Assembly: GCA_024691085.1 (NCBI GenBank)
Contig: JAILNX010000002.1
Coordinates: 1 to 63,558 of the forward strand
Direction: 5' to 3'
Length of the DNA: 63,558 bases
DNA from: Clostridiales bacterium
GTDB taxonomy: Bacteria; Bacillota; Clostridia; Christensenellales; CAG-138
The number at the start of each line of letters is the position of its first letter. Within the stretch, counting starts at the first letter, position 1. Positions 17,402 through 26,120 of the stretch are shown piece after piece. The translations under genes were made by a program, and so were the position numbers. The notes under the pieces were generated by a model. The model worked only from the letters and a program-made list of their open reading frames with translations. It did not search any database and was not told where the DNA came from.

Positions 17402-18232
17402 ATGATGATAAAGGGCGTTCTCTGCTCCACCGGAGCGATGATAACGAGGTTCAACGGACGCGATCCCAGTCTCCTCCGCGGGTTTTATCCACAGCTTAAC
17501 GCGGACGGCGTCGAGTTCATGGTCTATCCGTCGTGGGACGATATGCTGTGGGAGAACATCGCGGCGGTCAAGGCGATCTCGCGCGAGATCGGCATGCCCA
17601 TTCCCGTCCTCCACATGGACAAGAGGATAGGCGAGCTTCTGAGTTTGGGCTCGGACGAAGAGATAAAAGAGGCGGGGGAGAGATTTAAAAATAACCTTCA
17701 CATCGCGCTTGAACTCGGGGCGGAGCTTTCGGTTCTCCACCTCTGGGGCGGCGCGGCGAGCGATCACCATATCGAAAGGAACTTCTCCGTGCTCGGGGAC
17801 TATCTCGATGAGGCAGAGAAGGCGGGCGTCACGCTCACGGTCGAGAACGTCGTCTGCGCCGTGAAAACGCCGCTTGAGCACCTAAGGAGCATTATGGACG
17901 AATACCCAGGCGCGCTCTTCACCGTCGACACCAAGATGGCGGAGTTCCACCGGGAGATGCCCGAAACGCTCTCGGACGAGCGGCTCTGGGACGGCAGGAC
18001 GCGGCACCTGCACGTCAACGATTACGGCGGCGGGGTGAGGGATTTTTCGGATCTTCGCGTGCTGCACATGGGCGACGGGCACGTGGATTTTACGCCGTTC
18101 TTTGAAAAAATAAAGGCGACAGGCTACTCCGGCTGGCTCACGGTCGAGTCGAGCTCGACTAATCCCGACGGCTCGGTCGATTTTAAAAAACTCAACCGCA
18201 CGATCGAAAACGTGAGGAACGCGGCAAAATAA
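17402..18232 (+). CDS. Sugar phosphate isomerase/epimerase (AP-endonuclease-2-type TIM barrel)
   Basis: The 276-residue protein has the xylose-isomerase-like TIM-barrel pattern: metal-binding residues are likely in GVEFMVY, VLHMD, LTVENV, FTVDTKMAEFH, HLHVND and LTVESS. The Glu, Asp and His of these strands would bind a divalent metal and catalyse isomerisation of a sugar or sugar-derived substrate. The start may be the second ATG (17405). The GAGGT site is only 2 bases away from the first. The substrate is unknown; an FMN riboswitch follows. Confidence 0.8.
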   Translation: MMIKGVLCSTGAMITRFNGRDPSLLRGFYPQLNADGVEFMVYPSWDDMLWENIAAVKAISREIGMPIPVLHMDKRIGELLSLGSDEEIKEAGERFKNNLHIALELGAELSVLHLWGGAASDHHIERNFSVLGDYLDEAEKAGVTLTVENVVCAVKTPLEHLRSIMDEYPGALFTVDTKMAEFHREMPETLSDERLWDGRTRHLHVNDYGGGVRDFSDLRVLHMGDGHVDFTPFFEKIKATGYSGWLTVESSSTNPDGSVDFKKLNRTIENVRNAAK

Positions 18233-18235
18233 CAC

Positions 18236-18264
18236 TTGCGGCGCGAATAAAAAAGTGATAGAAT
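18236..18264 (+). promoter_or_regulatory. SigA-type promoter of the FMN riboswitch transcript
   Basis: TTGCGG (18236-18241), a 17-base spacer and TAGAAT (18259-18264) lie directly upstream of the aptamer; transcription would start at the first base of the riboswitch. Confidence 0.7.
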
Positions 18265-18270
18265 ACATTT

Positions 18271-18399
18271 GCTTCGGGGCAGGGTGAAAGTCCCTACCGG
18301 CAGTAAGCCCAATGGGTAAGTCTGCGAGCAGCGAAAAAATCGCTGCCGAATCGGTGCAAATCCGATACCGACGGTCACAGTCCGGATGAGAGAAGCGGT
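18271..18399 (+). ncRNA. FMN riboswitch (RFN element)
   Basis: The aptamer shows the RFN consensus blocks in order: TTCGGGGCAGGGTGAAA with CCCTACCGGCAGTA, AGTCTGCGAGC, a variable GCAGCG/CGCTGC hairpin, CGGTGCAAATCCGATACCGACGGT (key residues GGTG-AAATCC-CCGAC), and AGTCCGGATGAGAGAAG. It senses FMN. The gene downstream is a riboflavin transporter, which fits repression when flavin is plentiful. Confidence 0.97.
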
Positions 18400-18415
18400 A
18401 CACATTTGGAAAGCA

Positions 18416-18455
18416 CCTCCTTTTGCGCTCCGCTTTAACGGAGCAAAGAAGGAGG
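18416..18455 (+). promoter_or_regulatory. Shine-Dalgarno-sequestering hairpin of the FMN riboswitch
   Basis: CCTCCTT (18416-18422) is complementary to AAGGAGG (18449-18455), the ribosome site of ribU, and GCTCC/GGAGC closes the inner part. No T tract follows, so FMN binding probably blocks translation rather than causing termination. Confidence 0.8.
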
Positions 18456-18460
18456 TTTTT

Positions 18461-19318
18461 ATGTCTCAATTTTTCGAAAATCTGTGGTCGGGCTTGAGCG
18501 AGCTGGCGGCACGTATCTGGAACGGCATGCTCTCCGCGATCAAAAACGGCTGGGAGACCATATCCGCGAATACCGGGTTCATACTCGTCTGTCTCGGCGT
18601 GTTCGCGGGGCTGTTCCTCATCGCCTTCCTCTATGAGCGGTTCGTAATGAAGGAGCGGAGAAGGAGGTTTTCCGATACCCACTACATCGCCTACACCGCG
18701 CTGTTCTCCGGAATGGCGGGCGTGCTGATGCTCCTCGAGATACCGCTCTTCTTCGCGCCGGGCTTTTATAAGCTCGACCTCTCGGAGCTGCCCGTGATGA
18801 TCTCCACGTTCTATCTTGGCCCCGTCGCGGGCGTCGTGACGGAGCTTATCAAGGTCGTCCTGAAGCTCATTCTGAAGGGCACGTCGACCGCCTTCGTGGG
18901 GGATTTCGCCAACTTCGCGGTCGGCTGTTCGTTCGTGCTTCCCGCCGCGATGGTCTACCACGCGAAGCCGGGCAAGCGGTCGGCGCTCGTGTCGCTTATC
19001 GTCGGCACGGTCGTTATGACGGTGTTCGGCAGCGCCTTCAATGCGCTCTATCTGATCCCGAAATTCGCCGAGCTCTTCCACATGGAGATCCCCGCGATCG
19101 TCGCGATGGGCACCGCCGTCAACAAGCACATTTCGAGCGTGTGGACGCTCGTATTCTACGCCGTCGTGCCGTTCAACCTCTTGAAGGGCGTCATCATCTC
19201 CGCCGTCACGTTCCTTATCTATAAGCGCATCTCGCCGCTCATGCACAAGCTCGACGCCGGACGGACGCGGAGAAAAACTCATAAGGAGCCGGAGCCCGAA
19301 GCGGAAACAAATGAATAA
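18461..19318 (+). CDS. ribU: ECF riboflavin transporter, substrate-binding subunit RibU
   Basis: The start at 18461 follows AAGGAGG. The 285-residue membrane protein has a RibU core beginning ARRRRFSDTHYIAYTALFSG-like residues (IAYTALFSGMAGVLMLLEIP), then the LDLSELPVMISTFYLGPVAG motif. About 60 extra N-terminal residues include another membrane segment near residues 44-62. RibU works with a shared ECF energy module encoded elsewhere. The FMN riboswitch upstream strongly supports the call. Confidence 0.93.
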   Translation: MSQFFENLWSGLSELAARIWNGMLSAIKNGWETISANTGFILVCLGVFAGLFLIAFLYERFVMKERRRRFSDTHYIAYTALFSGMAGVLMLLEIPLFFAPGFYKLDLSELPVMISTFYLGPVAGVVTELIKVVLKLILKGTSTAFVGDFANFAVGCSFVLPAAMVYHAKPGKRSALVSLIVGTVVMTVFGSAFNALYLIPKFAELFHMEIPAIVAMGTAVNKHISSVWTLVFYAVVPFNLLKGVIISAVTFLIYKRISPLMHKLDAGRTRRKTHKEPEPEAETNE

Positions 19319-19323
19319 CAATA

Positions 19324-19355
19324 AAGGGATCTTCCGAAAGGAAGACCCCTTTTAT
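19324..19355. terminator. Bidirectional terminator between ribU and dnaB
   Basis: AAGGGATCTTCC (19324-19335) pairs with GGAAGACCCCTT (19340-19351) around GAAA with one mismatch; A- and T-rich tracts flank it on both sides. The genes are convergent. Confidence 0.8.
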
Positions 19356-19366
19356 ATGCGTTTAGC

Positions 19367-20713
19367 TTATCTTTCCTCGTAATCCGAATAATTCGCGAAC
19401 TTCGTAAGCTCCGGCACCCAGGTGAGGTCTATGCGCCTCGTTTCGCCGTTCCTGTGCTTGACGACGTTCAGGTACGCGATATTGTTGTGGTCGGCGTATT
19501 CCTGCGTGTCGGCGTAGGCGGCGGGGCGGTAGAGCATCATGATTATGTCGGCGTCCTGCTCGATGGAGCCGGATTCGCGGAGGTCGCTCATGAGGGGCAT
19601 ATGATCCGAACGTTTGTCGGGCTCACGCGAGAGCTGGGAAAGGACGATGAGCGGCACGTCGAGCTCCCTCGCCAAAATCTTTAAGTTTCTCGTCATCTCG
19701 GAAACGACCGCCACGCGGGAATCCGATCTGCTCGTCGACTGCATCAGCTGAAGATAGTCCACGATAACGAGGTCGAGCCCCTGCTTCGCCTTTATGCGGC
19801 GGCAGCGGGAGCGAAGCTCCGCAACGGTTATTCCGGGGGTGTCGTCAAGAAGCAGCTGCGCGTCGCCGATGTCGCCGAAGCTCTTGGCGATGGTCATCAG
19901 CTGACCCCCGTCCGTGCGGCCCGTCTTGATGCTCTGGAGGGGTATGCCGGTCTCGGTCGCCATAACGCGCATGGCGAGCTGTTCCTTGCTCATCTCAAGG
20001 TTAAAGAACGCGACCGTCGCGCCCTCACGGAGGGCGGCGTGCGACGCGATATTCAGGGCAAGGGTCGATTTGCCGCTTGCGGGACGGCCTGCTATAATGA
20101 TGAGGTCGCTCCTGTGGAGGCCGCTCGTAAGCTCGTCAAGGTCGTAAAAGCCCGTGGGGAGGCCGGTCGCCTGGCCGGAGAGCTTCATAAGCTCGCCCAC
20201 GCGGTGATACACGCGGCCGTAGACGGGGGCGATGGGCTCGATGTTCTCCTCGCTGGAGCGTACGGCGATCTGCATGATGCGGCGCTCCGCGTCGTCCAAA
20301 AGCAGCGCGGTCTCCTTCGAACCCGTGCGCGCGCTCTGCGAGATATCGGTGCAGACCGTGATGAGGCGCCGCCTCGTCGATTCCTCGATAACGATGTCGG
20401 TGTAATGCCCGACGTTCATCGCGGTGGGGGTGGTGACGGAAAGCTCCGTCAGATATTCGATGCCGCCCGAAGCCTCGGTCTTGCCGAGCTTCTCAAGCGC
20501 GTCGAGCACGGTCACGACGTCGACCGAAGCGCCGCGGTCCCACAGATGCTTCATCGCCCTGAAAACCTCGCGGTTTTTAAGGCTGAAAAAGTCGTCGGGC
20601 GTCAGCTTGTCGAGAGCGTCGCGGCTCGTTTCGGGGGAGAGCAGTACGGAGCCGAGGACGGCCCTTTCGGCTTCCTCGCTGTACGGCAGACCCAGTTTTT
20701 CTTCTTCCGCCAT
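19367..20713 (-). CDS. dnaB: Replicative DNA helicase DnaB
   Basis: The 448-residue protein has the N-terminal primase-interacting domain (SEEAERAVLGSVLL) and the RecA-type motor with Walker A GRPASGKST near residue 206. Walker B is VIVDYLQLM, and LSQLSRE follows. It unwinds DNA at the fork as a hexamer. No intein is present. It is the last gene of yybS-rplI-dnaB, 3 bases after rplI. Confidence 0.97.
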   Translation of the reverse strand: MAEEEKLGLPYSEEAERAVLGSVLLSPETSRDALDKLTPDDFFSLKNREVFRAMKHLWDRGASVDVVTVLDALEKLGKTEASGGIEYLTELSVTTPTAMNVGHYTDIVIEESTRRRLITVCTDISQSARTGSKETALLLDDAERRIMQIAVRSSEENIEPIAPVYGRVYHRVGELMKLSGQATGLPTGFYDLDELTSGLHRSDLIIIAGRPASGKSTLALNIASHAALREGATVAFFNLEMSKEQLAMRVMATETGIPLQSIKTGRTDGGQLMTIAKSFGDIGDAQLLLDDTPGITVAELRSRCRRIKAKQGLDLVIVDYLQLMQSTSRSDSRVAVVSEMTRNLKILARELDVPLIVLSQLSREPDKRSDHMPLMSDLRESGSIEQDADIIMMLYRPAAYADTQEYADHNNIAYLNVVKHRNGETRRIDLTWVPELTKFANYSDYEER

Positions 20714-20716
20714 GCC

Positions 20717-21169
20717 TTACTCCTCGACCGCGAGCACTTCGACCTTAAAGGCCGCGTCGGTCTGCTCGAACATATGCGCAGAGACCTCATAGATACCGAG
20801 AGCCTTGATGGGCTCGGGTATGCGGATCTTCTTCTTGTCTACGGAAAGATCGTACTGCTCCTTCAATGCGTCGGCGATCTCCTTGCCGGTGATGGAGCCG
20901 AACAGCCTGCCGTTCTCGCCCGCCTTGGCGTAAATGCGCACGGTGAGGTCGCTCATGCCCAAGGCAAGCTCCTTCGCGGTCTTTCTCTGCACCTCGATGC
21001 GGTGCTCCGCGGCGGCCTTCTTGATCTTAGCCGCGTTGATATTCTTTGCGTCGGCAAGCACGGCGAGCTTCCTCGGGATCAGATAATTCCTGCCGAAGCC
21101 GTCCGAAACGTTGACGATCTCGCCCTCGCTGCCGGTGCCCTTAACGTCCTTTAACATCAATACCTTCAT
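20717..21169 (-). CDS. rplI: 50S ribosomal protein L9
   Basis: The 150-residue protein begins MKVLMLKDVKGTGSEGEIVN and has GRNYLIPRKLAV, both L9 hallmarks, a long central helix and the C-terminal domain with GRLFGSIT. Directly abutting yybS on one side and dnaB on the other, as in Bacillus-type arrangements. Confidence 0.97.
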   Translation of the reverse strand: MKVLMLKDVKGTGSEGEIVNVSDGFGRNYLIPRKLAVLADAKNINAAKIKKAAAEHRIEVQRKTAKELALGMSDLTVRIYAKAGENGRLFGSITGKEIADALKEQYDLSVDKKKIRIPEPIKALGIYEVSAHMFEQTDAAFKVEVLAVEE

Positions 21170-22210
21170 TTATTCATTCTCCTTGTCGTTATTGTCTTTT
21201 TCGTCCTTTTTCCTGCGGACGTAGCCGTATTTTTCATACTCGTCCTCCTCGCGCCGTTCCTCCTCCTCGCGCTTTAAGTCCTCAAGCATCTTCACTATGT
21301 ACGCGCGCCTCGGCCTTATCTGCTCGGATATCCCGAAGAACATAAGGAAAGCGAGACTGTAAGGGAACAGGAGCGCGGTGATCACGAAGAGCAGCACGCG
21401 CGCGGCCTTCGGCGCGCCGGGCACGGAGAGCATGAAGAGCAGGAACGCGAACCCCTGCAGGGCGAACATCGATACGATCGGTATGCCGAGCGTGAACGCG
21501 ACCGCGGCCGCCCGCTCGAGCCTTATTATGAAGCACACGACGATCGCCGCGATGAGTATAAGACTGCCCCAATGCGCCGTCCGCGGAAGCCGCCAGTCGC
21601 GGAGCCTCGCCATCTTAGCGGGCGTGACCTTGAAGAGCCTCGAGAACAGACGTAAGAACAGTATGAGTCCGAGCGCGTAGATCTCGGCTGAGAGCAGGGA
21701 CATGGGCATAAGAATGTCCGGGATAAGGCTTTCGATCTCGGCGAAATACTCGGTCAAGGACGCCGCGGTCACCTTGTCGGCGGCAAAGGCGGCGGTAATG
21801 GGCTCGGCGATCACCTCGGAGAACATCGCGACGGCGTCCGCGTGGGGCTTGTCCCCGCGTAAGATGGCCGTAAGCGTTAAGGAAAGATACATTCCGACCG
21901 TGAGCACCGCCGCGAGAGCGAGCAGGCAGTACCTGTGCGGGAAGCGCTTTTTCAGGTAAACGGTCAGTATGATAAGCACCAGCGCGAGCATGACCAGGGA
22001 GGCCAGCCCGCCCGGGTCGGTTCCGAGGGACAGGAGCGAACCCGCCGCGACCGCGCCCAAAACCGGAAGCGCATACCACAGCCCCCACTCGGCGGCCATG
22101 AACGCCGCGAAAGCGAGTACGGGCAAAAGGAGCGCCTGCGATATGAACGAAAGCCCGAAGGCCAGAAGCGTCACGCCGAGAAGTATGAGTATTTTAAAGC
22201 CTGTCTTCAC
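21170..22210 (-). CDS. DUF2232 membrane protein, YybS family
   Basis: The 346-residue protein has about eight hydrophobic segments and a highly charged C-terminal tail (KREEEERREEDEYEKYG). YybS-type proteins are encoded next to gdpP, rplI and dnaB in Firmicutes; here gdpP is missing and rplI follows immediately. The fold resembles small-molecule transporter subunits, but the function is unknown. Confidence 0.75.
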   Translation of the reverse strand: MKTGFKILILLGVTLLAFGLSFISQALLLPVLAFAAFMAAEWGLWYALPVLGAVAAGSLLSLGTDPGGLASLVMLALVLIILTVYLKKRFPHRYCLLALAAVLTVGMYLSLTLTAILRGDKPHADAVAMFSEVIAEPITAAFAADKVTAASLTEYFAEIESLIPDILMPMSLLSAEIYALGLILFLRLFSRLFKVTPAKMARLRDWRLPRTAHWGSLILIAAIVVCFIIRLERAAAVAFTLGIPIVSMFALQGFAFLLFMLSVPGAPKAARVLLFVITALLFPYSLAFLMFFGISEQIRPRRAYIVKMLEDLKREEEERREEDEYEKYGYVRRKKDEKDNNDKENE

Positions 22211-22243
22211 TTTAAATCCCTTTCAGATTTATCTCCACTATAT

Positions 22244-22272
22244 ATTGTACCTTATTTAGGAAGTGCTGTCAA
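22244..22272 (-). promoter_or_regulatory. SigA-type promoter of yybS-rplI-dnaB
   Basis: On the minus strand TTGACA (22272-22267), a 17-base spacer and TACAAT (22249-22244) lie 33 bases before the yybS start. Confidence 0.8.
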
Positions 22273-22280
22273 CTGATGAA

Positions 22281-22347
22281 AGTTAGGGATTAGGGATTAG
22301 GAAGCAGAGAACGCAACAATTGCCAATTGCTAATTGCTGATTGCTGA
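22281..22347 (+). repeat. Composite heptamer repeat, locus 2
   Basis: Three units of TTAGGGA-type heptamers (22283-22302) are joined by a GC-richer linker (AAGCAGAGAACGCAAC) to about four units of an AATTGCC/AATTGCT/GATTGCT heptamer (22318-22347). The same parts in reverse orientation occur at loci 3 and 4. It lies between the divergent yybS and feoA genes; nothing else is visible in that gap apart from promoters. Confidence 0.85.
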
Positions 22348-22425
22348 CCCCCCTCCCATCGTTGCCGCTTAACACATTCTCCCCTCCCCGCATAGTGATA
22401 TAACAGCACGGATAAGGAGGCGACT

Positions 22426-22665
22426 ATGCGGGAAAAGGGACTTGACCGGCTTGCCCCGTACGGGCACGCGAAGGTCGAAAAGATATTGGACTCGGCTGCG
22501 AAGGAGAGGCTTATTTCCCTCGGCGTGAACGAGGGCGTCGAAGTCTGCCGCCTTTTTTCCGCGCCCTCGGGGGATCCGACGGCGTACCTCGTTCGCGGCT
22601 CGGTGATCGCGATAAGGGCGCAGGATGCGAAAAACGTGATCGTGGGAGACGGAACATGGGCATGA
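22426..22665 (+). CDS. feoA: Ferrous iron transport protein FeoA
   Basis: The 79-residue SH3-like protein has the FeoA pattern: RLISLGVNEGVEVCRLFSAP and YLVRGSVIAIRAQDAKNVIV. It assists FeoB in iron uptake at the cytoplasmic face. AAGGAGG precedes the ATG. It overlaps feoB, which confirms an operon. No clear Fur box was seen. Confidence 0.93.
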   Translation: MREKGLDRLAPYGHAKVEKILDSAAKERLISLGVNEGVEVCRLFSAPSGDPTAYLVRGSVIAIRAQDAKNVIVGDGTWA

Positions 22666-24527
22666 CGCGCGAGCGCGAGGGCAGAAGGCTAAGGCGCGCG
22701 GCGGACGTGAACTGCGCCTTCCTCGGCAATCCCAACGTGGGCAAGAGCACGCTCTTCAACGCGCTCACGGGGCTCGACAGGCACACCGGCAACTGGACGG
22801 GCAAGACGGTCGACACGGCGGTCGGCTTCATGCGAGGCGCGAAAAAGCGCACGGCGCTGTGGGATCTTCCGGGCATCTACTCCCTTGGCGCGACCTCGCC
22901 CGAGGAGGTCACCGCGCGGGACTTCCTTATTAATACCAAGCCCGACGTCAGCGTCTTCGTCTGCGACGCGTCGAACATGGAGCGGAGCCTCAACCTCGTT
23001 CTGCAGGCGCTCCCCCTGTCAAAAAACGCGGTCGTCGCGGTGAATCTGACCGACGAGGCGGCAAAGCGCGGGGTGTTCGTCGACATAAAGGAGCTTTCCC
23101 GGCTCCTCGGCGTCGAGGCTGTCGCGACGAGCGCCTCGAACGGAACGGGCGTAAAGGAGCTGAAGGAGGCGATAATCCGCGCGGCTGAGGCGAACGGCCG
23201 AATCGACAGGGAAATACCGGACGATCCCTCGGACCCTAAGTGGCGCGAGGCGGAGGCGATCGCGAAAAGGGCGGTCAAGCGGGACGCCGACCCCATATCA
23301 TCTAGGAGGCTGAAGCTCGACCGCTTCCTGACGGGAAAGTTCACCGGCACGCTCTCGATGCTTCTTATGCTCGCGGTCGTGTTCTTCATCACCATGGTCG
23401 GCGCGAACTGGCCGTCGGAGCTTCTTATGCGGGGGCTGACATGGTTGAAGGCCGTGATCCGCGGGGCGTTCGTTAGCCTGAACGCGCCCGACGCGCTCAC
23501 CGGCGCGCTCGTCGACGGCGGTCTCGGCACGCTCTTTACGGTCGTCGCCGTAATGCTCCCGCCGATGGCGATATTCTTTCCGCTGTTTACACTTCTGGAG
23601 GATCTGGGGCTTTTACCCCGTATCGCGTTCAACCTCGACAGGCCGTTTGCCCGCTGCGGCGGCTGCGGCAAGATGGCGCTGACCACCTGCATGGGCTTCG
23701 GGTGCAACGCGGCGGGCGTGGTCGGCTGCCGCATAATCGAGGACGGGCGCGAGAGAAAGCTCGCGATACTCACCAATTCGCTCGTGCCCTGCAACGGCAG
23801 GTTCCCCACCTTGACCGCGCTCATCGCCGTTTTCATGACGGCGGGCTGCGCCGCCTCGGGACTCGCCGGCGCGCTTTTACTTACTCTGCTCGTGCTCCTC
23901 GCGATACTCGCCGTGTTCGCCGTGAGCAGGCTTCTTACCAAAACTCTGCTCCGCGGCAGGCAAACTTCGTTCGTGATGGAGCTTCCGCCCTTCCGCAAGC
24001 CGAAGATCGTAAGGATCCTCATAAGGTCGCTTCTCGACAGGACGCTGTTCGTGCTGGGCCGCGCGGCGGTCGCGGCGTTCCCGGCGGGGGTGATCATCTG
24101 GATACTCGCGAACGCGGGCGGAAGCACGGCGCCGATCGTGCGCGTGACGGGCTTTCTCGACCCGATGGGGCGGCTGATGGGGCTTGACGGCGAAACGCTG
24201 ACGGCGTTCATACTCGGGCTCCCCGCGAACGAGCTCATAATGCCGCTCACGCTGATGCTCTACCGCGGCGCGGGCACGATGGCGGGAGGGGATATCGGAA
24301 GCGTACTCACGGCGAATGGCTGGACGGCGTTCACGGCGCTCGAGGCGATAATACTCATGCTCTTCCATTCGCCCTGCATGACGACGCTCATGACCGTCCG
24401 CCGCGAAACGCGGTCAATTAAGTGGACGCTCGCCGCGTTCCTGATCCCTTCGGCGCTCGGCGTGACGCTGACGGTGGCGTTAAATCTTGTAAGGGAGGCG
24501 GCGCTGTGGCTGACGAAGTTGTTATAA
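22656..24527 (+). CDS. feoB: Ferrous iron transport protein FeoB
   Basis: The 623-residue protein has an N-terminal G domain (G1 GNPNVGKST, WDLPGIYSL, and NLTDEA near residue 130) and a C-terminal membrane domain with Gate motifs (LVPCNGRFPTL and a second GAD-like part). It transports Fe2+ across the cytoplasmic membrane. The start could be 22656 or 22662; the latter would overlap the feoA stop as ATGA. Confidence 0.96.
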   Translation: MGMTREREGRRLRRAADVNCAFLGNPNVGKSTLFNALTGLDRHTGNWTGKTVDTAVGFMRGAKKRTALWDLPGIYSLGATSPEEVTARDFLINTKPDVSVFVCDASNMERSLNLVLQALPLSKNAVVAVNLTDEAAKRGVFVDIKELSRLLGVEAVATSASNGTGVKELKEAIIRAAEANGRIDREIPDDPSDPKWREAEAIAKRAVKRDADPISSRRLKLDRFLTGKFTGTLSMLLMLAVVFFITMVGANWPSELLMRGLTWLKAVIRGAFVSLNAPDALTGALVDGGLGTLFTVVAVMLPPMAIFFPLFTLLEDLGLLPRIAFNLDRPFARCGGCGKMALTTCMGFGCNAAGVVGCRIIEDGRERKLAILTNSLVPCNGRFPTLTALIAVFMTAGCAASGLAGALLLTLLVLLAILAVFAVSRLLTKTLLRGRQTSFVMELPPFRKPKIVRILIRSLLDRTLFVLGRAAVAAFPAGVIIWILANAGGSTAPIVRVTGFLDPMGRLMGLDGETLTAFILGLPANELIMPLTLMLYRGAGTMAGGDIGSVLTANGWTAFTALEAIILMLFHSPCMTTLMTVRRETRSIKWTLAAFLIPSALGVTLTVALNLVREAALWLTKLL

Positions 24528-25183
24528 AGAGGAAAAGGCGCAAAAAGGGCGGTGTGCTCATCGCGCTTGCCGCGGTCGTGCTCGCGGCCGTAATCCTCGC
24601 TGCGGCGGTGACTAAAAGGCTGAACGCCTACCTTGCGATCGCGGCGGCGGAGCGCGTGCGCGAGATCACCGTAAGGGCGCTGAACCTTTCCGCGGCGGAG
24701 ACGCTGGCGGGGCGGGAGGAGGGCTTCCTCACCGTCACGGAGCTCGGGAACGAGGCGTTCATAATAAACGCCGACACGGTAAGCCTCGGGCGGTTCATGA
24801 CCGATGCGGCGGCGCGTGCGGACAGAGCGGTCGCGGAGGCGGGCAAAATCGGCGCGGGGGTGGAGGCGGGCACGCTCACGGGGCTCGTGCCGCTTACGGG
24901 AACGGGGCGCACGGTCACGGTCAGATTCATGCCCATCGGCTCCGTTCACGCCGAGAGCGTTTCGGGCTTAAAGTCCGCCGGCATCAACCAGAGCCTCTTT
25001 ACGGTAAGCGTCGTTCTCACCGTAAGGCTCAGGCTCCTCATCGCGGGGCACGACGAGGTGATAGAAGTAAAAAACACCGTTCCGATAGCCGAAACGGTGA
25101 TAGCGGGGAAGGTCCCCCAGGTGTATACGAACGTCGCGAACGCGGACGATATGCTGAACCTTATCCCGAACGAGGTGCCGTGA
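24506..25183 (+). CDS. yunB: Sporulation protein YunB
   Basis: A GTG start at 24506, behind AAGGGAGG, gives 225 residues. A basic stretch (KRKRRKKGG) and one membrane helix (about 15-33) precede a YunB-type domain with GTLTGLVPLTGTGRTVTVRF and NQSLFTVSVVLTVRLRLLI, then NTVPIAETVIAGKVP. YunB is a mother-cell sporulation protein of unknown molecular role. The start lies inside the end of feoB, 22 bases before its stop. Confidence 0.85.
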   Translation: MADEVVIKRKRRKKGGVLIALAAVVLAAVILAAAVTKRLNAYLAIAAAERVREITVRALNLSAAETLAGREEGFLTVTELGNEAFIINADTVSLGRFMTDAAARADRAVAEAGKIGAGVEAGTLTGLVPLTGTGRTVTVRFMPIGSVHAESVSGLKSAGINQSLFTVSVVLTVRLRLLIAGHDEVIEVKNTVPIAETVIAGKVPQVYTNVANADDMLNLIPNEVP

Positions 25184-25197
25184 TAAAGGAACGCCCG

Positions 25198-26094
25198 CTA
25201 CGCGGCAAGCTCCTCGTCCTCTTGTAAAAACTCCAGGATGAGGTTAAGCGTTGCGGGATTCGCGCGGCCGTCTGAGTAAAGGACGTCGACGTGACCGCCG
25301 GAGACGACCGCGAACGAGATATTGCTTCGCGAGGAAAGCTCGGGCGCCTTGGAATAGACGGAGAAGCGATCCGCGGGCACCGACTTGTCAGTGCCGCCCT
25401 GGATAACGAGCACCTCGGTATCGCAGGCAAGGAGCGCGTCAACGGCGCTCGCATCGGCGCCGTCCTTACCGAACAGTATCGTCTGCCACAAATAAAGCAG
25501 GGGATAGTTTAAATAGACCGCTTTTCCGACCTTCGTGTAGGCGCCCTGCAGAACGCCGTCCATAGTGCTCGCGAGGCCGCCGACGGTTATCACGCGGTCG
25601 GCGCGCGAAGCCTCCATGCATGCGGCAAAGCCGCCTCGGGAATGTCCGAGAAGGGTTATCCGGCTGCACCCGAACCGCCCGTTTTCCTCGATAAGATCGA
25701 GGCAGGCGTCAAGGTCCTGAACGATCTGGGGGAAGCCCTTCTGATCCCTGCCGCCGCTCCTGCCGACGCCGGTCGGATCGAACGTGAATACGGAAAAGCC
25801 CTCGTCCGTGAGCGCCGTTACGAGCGGAAGGCAGTCCTCCTGGATCGCGCGGAAGCCCGATACGATAACGATAAGCTCGTCGGAACCCCGCCCGTAGAGG
25901 AAGCCCTTAAGCTCGTTTTTGCCGCTTTTGAAGGCGAACTCCTCGCGCGCGGGGTAATAGGGGGCGGACTTGTCGAAGCGTCTGAAAACGCGGGCGTAGA
26001 CCGCGCCCGTCACGGCGAACGAGAGGATGAGGAACGCGAGCAGGGCCGCGGGGATAATTATCCACGCGGCGCGTTTCTTATGAGGCTTGGTCAT
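25198..26094 (-). CDS. Membrane-anchored alpha/beta hydrolase
   Basis: From the ATG at 26094, behind GAGGTGGAG, the protein has 298 residues: one N-terminal membrane helix (IIIPAALLAFLILSFAVTG), then an alpha/beta hydrolase domain. The nucleophile elbow is GHSRGG (Ser near residue 149), with FDPTGVGRSGG upstream, an Asp candidate in VIQGGTDKSVP and a His candidate in SGGHVDVLY. The substrate is unknown; the domain lies outside the cell. Last gene of the tcdA-spoIID-like operon. Confidence 0.82.
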   Translation of the reverse strand: MTKPHKKRAAWIIIPAALLAFLILSFAVTGAVYARVFRRFDKSAPYYPAREEFAFKSGKNELKGFLYGRGSDELIVIVSGFRAIQEDCLPLVTALTDEGFSVFTFDPTGVGRSGGRDQKGFPQIVQDLDACLDLIEENGRFGCSRITLLGHSRGGFAACMEASRADRVITVGGLASTMDGVLQGAYTKVGKAVYLNYPLLYLWQTILFGKDGADASAVDALLACDTEVLVIQGGTDKSVPADRFSVYSKAPELSSRSNISFAVVSGGHVDVLYSDGRANPATLNLILEFLQEDEELAA

Positions 26095-26120
26095 ACGCTC
26101 CACCTCGCTTAAAGCCAAAC

